DNA of 64,000 nt from Bradyrhizobium japonicum USDA 6 (GTDB lineage Bacteria > Pseudomonadota > Alphaproteobacteria > Rhizobiales > Xanthobacteraceae), in the NCBI RefSeq assembly GCF_000284375.1, contig NC_017249.1, forward strand, positions 2,768,001 through 2,832,000. The letters run 5' to 3'. Below, in pieces: positions 60,015-64,000 of the stretch; within the stretch, counting starts at the first letter, position 1, and every line of letters begins with the position of its first letter. A model generated the notes under the pieces. That model was not told the origin of the DNA. It ran no database searches and worked only from the letters and a program-made list of their open reading frames with translations. The position numbers were made by a program, and so were the translations under genes.

Positions 60015-61241
60015 ATGATGCGGCGGGCGCTCATAGCTGCGGTGATCACCATCATCTGCGGCCTGTCGCCCGCCCGCGCTGCCGACGCCGCCTTCACGCA
60101 GTTCATCGCCTCGCTCTGGCCGGAGGCGCAGGCCGCCGGCGTGTCGCGCGCGACATTCGATGAGCAGACGCGCGGGCTCGAGCCTGATTACAAGCTGCCC
60201 GATCTCATCCTGCCCGGGCGGCCGGCCACCGGTGCGCCGTCGCAGGCCGAGTTCGTGCAGGTGCCTGCCGATTACGTCAAGGAAGCCTCGATCGCGCGAC
60301 TTGCGGGCGAGGGGCAGCGGCTGCTGCAAAAATATCGTCCGGCGCTGAGCGAGATCGAGAAGAAATCCGGCGTGCCGGCCACCATCATGCTCGCGATCTG
60401 GGGCCGCGAGACCGATTACGGCCGATACACGCTGCCTTACGATCTCGTGCGCGTGCTGGCGACGCAGGCCTATGTCGGGCGACGCAAGGACACCTATCGC
60501 AACGAGTTCATCCTCTCGCTGAAGATCCTCGGCGAGGGCGTGGTGACGCGCAAGGACATGCGCTCGTCCTGGGCAGGCGCCACCGGGCTCACGCAATTCC
60601 TGCCGTCCGAATATTACAAGCACGGTGTCGACTTCGACGGCGACGGCCGCATCGACATCTGGCATTCGGTGCCGGATGCTCTGGCCTCGGCCGCGCAGCA
60701 GCTCGTCAACAAGGGCTGGCAGAGCGGCGTGCGCTGGGCTTACGAGGTGCAGGCGCCGGCCAAGGTCGATTGCACCAGCGGCGTGCCCGAGGTGACGAAG
60801 CCGATCGGCCAGTGGCTGCGCGAAGGTTTTGTGCCGGTGCGTGGCGAGAAGCTGAGCGCTGCCGAGCAGGCGCAGCCGGCCTCGCTGCTGCAGCCGGAAG
60901 GCATTTACGGCCCGTCGTTCCTGACGACGAAGAACTACTTCGTCATCAAGGAGTACAATTTCTCAGACCTCTACGTGCTGTTCGTCGGCCATCTCGGCGA
61001 CCGCATGACGAGCCCGCTGCCGTTCGCGACACAATGGGCGGCCTCCAGGCAGTTGCGCACCAAGGACGTCGAGACCATGCAGCGCGGGCTCACGCGCGTC
61101 GGGCTCTACAAGGACAAGATCGACGGCAAGGCCGGGATGCAGACGCGCGCGGCGCTCGGCGCCTACCAGAAGTCGGCAGGCCTCAAGGTCGATTGCTGGC
61201 CGAGCGAAGAGGTGCTGCGCTCGATCCAGGCGGCGCGGTAG
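60015..61241 (+). CDS. Lytic murein transglycosylase (MltB family) with peptidoglycan-binding domain
   Basis: A 408-residue exported lytic transglycosylase. A signal peptide ends ARAAD. The MltB-type catalytic Glu is in IWGRETDYGRYTLPY (about residue 132), followed by YRNEFILSLKILGEG and SWAGATGLTQFLPSEYY. The C-terminal PG_binding_1 domain (about 345-405) ends GAYQKSAGLKVDCWPSEEVL. It cleaves the MurNAc-GlcNAc bond in the periplasm. It is probably co-transcribed with ettA. The second ATG (60018) is equally possible. Confidence 0.93.
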   Translation: MMRRALIAAVITIICGLSPARAADAAFTQFIASLWPEAQAAGVSRATFDEQTRGLEPDYKLPDLILPGRPATGAPSQAEFVQVPADYVKEASIARLAGEGQRLLQKYRPALSEIEKKSGVPATIMLAIWGRETDYGRYTLPYDLVRVLATQAYVGRRKDTYRNEFILSLKILGEGVVTRKDMRSSWAGATGLTQFLPSEYYKHGVDFDGDGRIDIWHSVPDALASAAQQLVNKGWQSGVRWAYEVQAPAKVDCTSGVPEVTKPIGQWLREGFVPVRGEKLSAAEQAQPASLLQPEGIYGPSFLTTKNYFVIKEYNFSDLYVLFVGHLGDRMTSPLPFATQWAASRQLRTKDVETMQRGLTRVGLYKDKIDGKAGMQTRAALGAYQKSAGLKVDCWPSEEVLRSIQAAR

Positions 61242-61266
61242 CGGCCTCAACTCTTCGCCAAAGAAA

Positions 61267-61295
61267 AAGCCCGGCCGAGGTGCTCGGCCGGGCTT
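61267..61295. terminator. Bidirectional hairpin terminator
   Basis: A 13-bp stem AAGCCCGGCCGAG / CTCGGCCGGGCTT with a GTG loop. It is preceded by AAAGAAA on the plus strand, hence T-rich on the other, and lies between the convergent transglycosylase and small exported protein genes. Confidence 0.85.
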
Positions 61296-61340
61296 CGATC
61301 GCGGCGCGGATGCGCCATGCGATCGGATATTGCGATCAGA

Positions 61341-61622
61341 TCAGTAGCAAACGCGAACCGGGCGGACGACCCAGCCGTAACCGTCCCAATAGCGCTGGCG
61401 CTGCCAGTAGCAGGGCGCGGGCGGCGGTGGCTCGGCCACGTAGACCGGTCCGCCATAGGCGGGACGGCTCGACGCGATGGCGCCACCGACGATGGCGCCA
61501 CCGATCAGGCCGGCTGCGATGCCGGCGCCGACGCCGTCATGGGCCTTCGCGGACGGAGTGGCGGTCACCAGCGAACCGGCGATCGTCGCAACCGTGAGGG
61601 CGGCAACAAAAGTCTTCTTCAT
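61341..61622 (-). CDS. Small exported glycine-zipper protein, paralogue A
   Basis: A 93-residue secreted protein with a signal peptide (FVAALTVATIAGSLVTATPSAKAHD) and a glycine-zipper-like segment (GAGIAAGLIGGAIVGGAIASSR). It ends with a Trp/Tyr/Arg-rich tail carrying two cysteines (PCYWQRQRYWDGYGW...RPVRVCY). The function is unknown; the glycine-zipper suggests membrane interaction. The next minus-strand gene (61834-62160) has the same plan and tail, so the two are paralogues. Confidence 0.85.
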   Translation of the reverse strand: MKKTFVAALTVATIAGSLVTATPSAKAHDGVGAGIAAGLIGGAIVGGAIASSRPAYGGPVYVAEPPPPAPCYWQRQRYWDGYGWVVRPVRVCY

Positions 61623-61833
61623 GCTCTTGGCTCTCCTGGGAGATGGACGTCCCTTGTTAGGAGCGTCCGGGTTTCAAAGGTTCACGCACACTCTGATGAA
61701 ATCGACCGTGCAGCTAGGAAGCGCGCAATTGGTCAATCCACGGTAAACGCGCACGGAGCTGTGACGAGAAAAAGCGGTCTTTTTCAGGCCCGGAGATGAA
61801 CGGCGCGTCCGTAGCGAACTGGTTCAGCGCGCC

Positions 61834-62160
61834 TCAGCCACAGACTCTGACGCGGCGGCTGCGCCAGGCGTAGCCATCCCAGAAGCGCTGCCGCTGCCAG
61901 ACGCAGCCGTCACCGTAATAGTCGTCGGCGACATAGCCGGGACCCGGCGCGTAGTAGCGGGGCGGGTAATAGCCGGGGCCATAGGAGTAGCCCGGACCGG
62001 GTCCGTAATAATACGGAGAAGCCAGCGCGCCACCGACAATGGCGCCACCGATGATCCCGGCGGCCACGCCGGCGGCGACACCACGCTGTGCGTGGGCCGG
62101 TGTCCCGGCCGAGAGGGCCAGGGTGGCGACGGCGAGGACCGTCAGTAAGAACTTCTTCAT
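61834..62160 (-). CDS. Small exported glycine-zipper protein, paralogue B
   Basis: A 108-residue secreted protein with the same architecture as the 61341-61622 product: a signal peptide ending APAHAQR or similar (LAVATLALSAGTPAHAQR), a glycine-zipper AAGVAAGIIGGAIVGGALAS, then a Tyr/Pro/Gly-rich linker (PYYYGPGPGYSYGPGYYPP), and a tail CVWQRQRFWDGYAWRSRRVR ending VCG. The ATG at 62160 gives the signal peptide. The two genes are 211 bases apart in tandem on one strand. Confidence 0.85.
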   Translation of the reverse strand: MKKFLLTVLAVATLALSAGTPAHAQRGVAAGVAAGIIGGAIVGGALASPYYYGPGPGYSYGPGYYPPRYYAPGPGYVADDYYGDGCVWQRQRFWDGYAWRSRRVRVCG

Positions 62161-62295
62161 TGGCTTGACCTTTCGCACAAACGGGCGGGAACTCTTTGGG
62201 GGGTAAAGTTCCATACTTCGTTTGAATGATCAATGAACGGCACCTTCGCCGCTGGCGACCAATTAATGGATCGCAGGTCCGCGAGGGAGACGACA

Positions 62296-62592
62296 ATGGG
62301 CAACGCGATGATGAATACTTTGATCGCTGCCGGGGTCGTTTTCGCGATTGGGTATGGCTGGTTCACCCATCTCCAGAACCGCGGACGGCGCTCTCGCGCC
62401 GGTGCCGGCAATGACGGAGGGAGCGGCGGCGACGGCTATTCAGGGGCCAGCGACGGCTTCTCGCTGGGGAGTTGGTTTTCCAGCGACAGTTCCGGGAGCT
62501 CGAGCGACAGCTGTTCAAGTAGCGATAGCGGTAGCAGTGGCGGGGATTGCGGCGGTGGCGGCGATGGTGGTGGAGGCGGTGGCGGTGACTAG
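62296..62592 (+). CDS. Small membrane protein with Gly/Ser/Cys/Asp low-complexity tail
   Basis: A 98-residue protein with one N-terminal hydrophobic helix (NTLIAAGVVFAIGYGWFTHL), a basic stretch (NRGRRSRAG), and a tail rich in Gly, Ser, Asp and Cys that ends in a run of glycines. The ATG at 62296 has a GAGGGAG site. A protein of this kind may be exported or anchored at the membrane with the tail outside. I recognise no family. It is divergent from the glycine-zipper genes. Confidence 0.75.
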   Translation: MGNAMMNTLIAAGVVFAIGYGWFTHLQNRGRRSRAGAGNDGGSGGDGYSGASDGFSLGSWFSSDSSGSSSDSCSSSDSGSSGGDCGGGGDGGGGGGGD

Positions 62593-62627
62593 GTCCGCCA
62601 AAATCTTGATCCAGCGCAACGCCCTAA

Positions 62628-62644
62628 TTTAGAGCCGTTCTAGG
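62628..62644. promoter_or_regulatory. Candidate ICE (Irr) site upstream of bfd
   Basis: TTTAGAGCCGTTCTAGG has the 7-3-7 layout of the iron control element TTTAGAA-N3-TTCTAAA with three base differences. A second imperfect match, TTTGGAATAGCTTCAAA, lies at 62660-62676. Both are upstream of the bfd gene start at 62754. Confidence 0.5.
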
Positions 62645-62753
62645 CTGTTTCCAGGCCAGTTTGGAATAGCTTCAAATACCGGTTTTTCCCTTTGCATCCG
62701 GACGCCCCCTTAAATATCGATGATGACGCATCACCGAAGGGCCTGCCGCTTCC

Positions 62754-63026
62754 ATGATCGTTTGTTCCTGTAACGTGCTGAGCGATGACGACATCCGAGC
62801 CGCGGTCGCCGAGTCCGACGACGCTGTACGTCATGCCAAGCAGGTCTATGGATGCCTCGGTTGCAGCGCCGAATGCGGCCGCTGCGCCCGTACCATCAAG
62901 ACCATCATCGACGAGGCGCTTGGTCCCTGTGCCAAGTCCTGCTGCTCGGGCTGCCCACACAGCCACACCGTGGCCGCCAATGACGAGACGGCCGAACTCA
63001 CCCAGTTCGCCCTCGCGGCCTGCTGA
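62754..63026 (+). CDS. bfd: Bacterioferritin-associated ferredoxin-like protein
   Basis: A 90-residue [2Fe-2S] protein of the BFD family that reduces ferric iron held in bacterioferritin so it can leave. The cluster cysteines are Cys4 and Cys6 in IVCSCNVLSDDD, and Cys41 and Cys44 in AECGRCARTI. Two further cysteines (Cys34, Cys37) precede them. Beyond the usual end, a cysteine/His-rich tail (CAKSCCSGCPHSH) follows, longer than in E. coli Bfd (64 residues). ICE-like sites lie upstream, and bfr follows on the same strand. Confidence 0.9.
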   Translation: MIVCSCNVLSDDDIRAAVAESDDAVRHAKQVYGCLGCSAECGRCARTIKTIIDEALGPCAKSCCSGCPHSHTVAANDETAELTQFALAAC

Positions 63027-63099
63027 AAACTTCCGCAATTTCGGCTGAGCTTTTCCCCGGCTGCGTCCCCGTGGCCGGTTGCTCTCGTCCCTAAACTGA

Positions 63100-63116
63100 T
63101 TTAGAAGCGTTCTAAA
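63100..63116. promoter_or_regulatory. Iron control element (ICE, Irr box) upstream of bfr
   Basis: TTTAGAAGCGTTCTAAA is a perfect palindrome of two TTTAGAA heptamers around a three-base spacer, the motif bound by the iron-response regulator Irr in Bradyrhizobium. It lies 41 bases before the bfr start. Control by Irr is inferred; repression under low iron is the usual outcome at storage genes. Confidence 0.85.
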
Positions 63117-63157
63117 GTCGGTTAGGGCCGATTTGGACGCAAGATTTGGAGTGCATC

Positions 63158-63646
63158 ATGCAGGGCGACGCAAAAGTCATCGACTATCTCAACAAGGCGC
63201 TGCGCCACGAGCTGACTGCAATCAACCAATATTGGCTGCACTACCGCTTCCTCGACAATTGGGGCCTGCGGGACATGGCCAAGGTCTGGCGCAAGGAGTC
63301 CATCGAGGAGATGGAGCACGCCGACAAGCTCACCGAGCGGATCCTGTTCTTCGACGGCTTCCCGAACATGCAGGTGCTCGACCCCCTGCGCATCGGCCAG
63401 AACGTCAAGGAGATCATCGAGTGCGATCTCGCCGCCGAGATGAGCGCGCGGGCGCTCTACCAGGAGGCCGCCGGCTATTGCAACGGCGCCAAGGACTACG
63501 TCACGCGTGACCTGTTCGAGAAGCTGATGAGCGACGAGGAGCACCACATCGACTTCCTCGAAACCCAGCTCGACCTGATTGGCCGCATCGGCCTCGAACT
63601 TTACACGCAGAAGCACGTCGGCGGGCTCGAGGGCGAGGGGCACTAA
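63158..63646 (+). CDS. bfr: Bacterioferritin
   Basis: A 162-residue haem-containing ferritin subunit that assembles a 24-mer storing iron. The di-iron ferroxidase centre is complete: Glu18, Glu51, His54, Glu94, Glu127 and His130. The haem ligand Met52 lies in EEMEHADKL. The N-terminus MQGDAKVIDYLNKALRHELT is typical of Bfr. The upstream four codons of the open frame are not needed. It follows bfd, and a perfect ICE site is placed directly upstream, so it is probably transcribed from its own Irr-controlled promoter. Confidence 0.96.
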   Translation: MQGDAKVIDYLNKALRHELTAINQYWLHYRFLDNWGLRDMAKVWRKESIEEMEHADKLTERILFFDGFPNMQVLDPLRIGQNVKEIIECDLAAEMSARALYQEAAGYCNGAKDYVTRDLFEKLMSDEEHHIDFLETQLDLIGRIGLELYTQKHVGGLEGEGH

Positions 63647-63674
63647 GCTCGGGCGTTGGCCGCATGCTGGATGT

Positions 63675-63716
63675 GGTCCCCGCCTAGTGCGCAATTGCGC
63701 ATGGCGCGCGGGGACC
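63675..63716. repeat. GGTCCCCGC palindrome with TGCGCAATTGCGCA core
   Basis: Outer arms GGTCCCCGC (63675-63683) and GCGGGGACC (63708-63716) surround a perfectly self-complementary core TGCGCAATTGCGCA. It is a fourth palindrome type in the window and lies 29 bases after the bfr stop, where it may terminate that transcript. Confidence 0.8.
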
Positions 63717-63843
63717 CATAACCACAGGGAGTAATTGCGGCGCGAGCTGGTATCTCCGGGACTTCGCCAAACCACTTCCTGTGGCTGTGGATCCCGGATC
63801 TGCGCTTCGCTTCTCCGGGACGACACTGTGATTGCAGCGCTAC

Positions 63844-64000
63844 CTACAACTGCGTCTTGTAGCGCTCTTCCACGATCTCCTGGCTCTCCGGCTCCCCCAG
63901 GCCCGTCTGGTCGTGAATGACCTGGCCGATGCTGGGCATCACCGAGCGCTGCACCTTCTCCGGTGCCCACAGCTTCGAGCGCATCAGCGCCTTGCCGCAG
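63844..64000 (-). CDS. PPOX-type FMN-binding flavoprotein, C-terminal end only
   Basis: The last 51 codons of a minus-strand gene that begins beyond the right edge. The reading is CGKALMRSKLWAPEKVQRSV then ...GQVIHDQTGLGEPESQEIVEERYKTQL and a stop at 63846-63844. The CGKALMRSKLW block is typical of the C-terminal half of pyridoxamine 5'-phosphate oxidase-like flavoproteins (MSMEG-type). The rest cannot be judged. Confidence 0.7.
   Translation of the reverse strand, partial: CGKALMRSKLWAPEKVQRSVMPSIGQVIHDQTGLGEPESQEIVEERYKTQL

Overview
The window is high-GC alphaproteobacterial DNA and most likely comes from Bradyrhizobium. Four points support this. The enolase-family protein at 3242-4411 matches, residue for residue at the catalytic positions I remember, the D-tartrate dehydratase described from Bradyrhizobium japonicum. 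A pqqA/pqqB start lies at the left edge. The intergenic spaces carry the palindromic repeats ('CGTCATTGCGAG...CTCGCAATGACG' and others) typical of that genus. The bacterioferritin gene is preceded by a perfect rhizobial iron control element (Irr-type box). I see no tRNA, rRNA, CRISPR array, phage or intact insertion sequence. Genus assignment is from memory of the families, not from a search.

Left part (1-14 kb). The region opens with the 5' end of a PQQ operon on the minus strand (pqqA and the first codons of pqqB). A DUF6894 gene follows, then an amidase-glutathione peroxidase-DUF3297 unit and tarD. A small GIY-YIG gene is bracketed by four copies of one palindromic repeat. Malonyl-CoA decarboxylase, a nested repeat block, a divergent AraC regulator/MFS transporter pair and an RND efflux pump with its lipoprotein adaptor complete this part.

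Centre (14-35 kb). An orphan amino-acid binding protein and a GNAT enzyme precede a probable phosphate-starvation operon, in which a PhoB-box-like site is followed by a phospholipase C/acid phosphatase-type phosphoesterase and a di-haem cytochrome c peroxidase. Next come an SDR-like reductase, an exported unknown protein, a cupin/flavin monooxygenase unit facing an AraC regulator, and a hybrid histidine kinase. An eight-gene locus follows: a XRE-cupin repressor diverges from a peptide/opine-type ABC importer (binding protein, two permeases, fused double ATPase) that is interleaved with a FAD amine oxidase and a 2-hydroxyacid dehydrogenase.

Right part (35-64 kb). An AraC regulator is followed by a gene-poor, visibly AT-richer stretch with an orphan membrane protein, then a large SAM-cyclase-AAA-TPR signalling protein, the intracellular PHA depolymerase and a GST. 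A loose sugar-acid cluster comes next (enolase-superfamily dehydratase, AraC/GyrI regulator, SMP-30 lactonase, GNAT, GMC oxidoreductase). It is followed by a MoxR ATPase/VWA pair, two rhodanese-type sulfurtransferases, an L,D-transpeptidase, a hydroxyacid dehydrogenase, EttA with a lytic transglycosylase, three small exported or membrane proteins, and an iron-storage pair (bfd, bfr) with ICE-type sites. The 3' end of a PPOX-type flavoprotein gene runs off the right edge.

The window is largely ordinary chromosome. The most interesting structures are the GIY-YIG gene within its repeat cluster, the repeat-in-repeat block that has extended an AraC coding region, the PhoB-box phosphoesterase/peroxidase operon, and the ABC importer/oxidase operon with a clear candidate operator.
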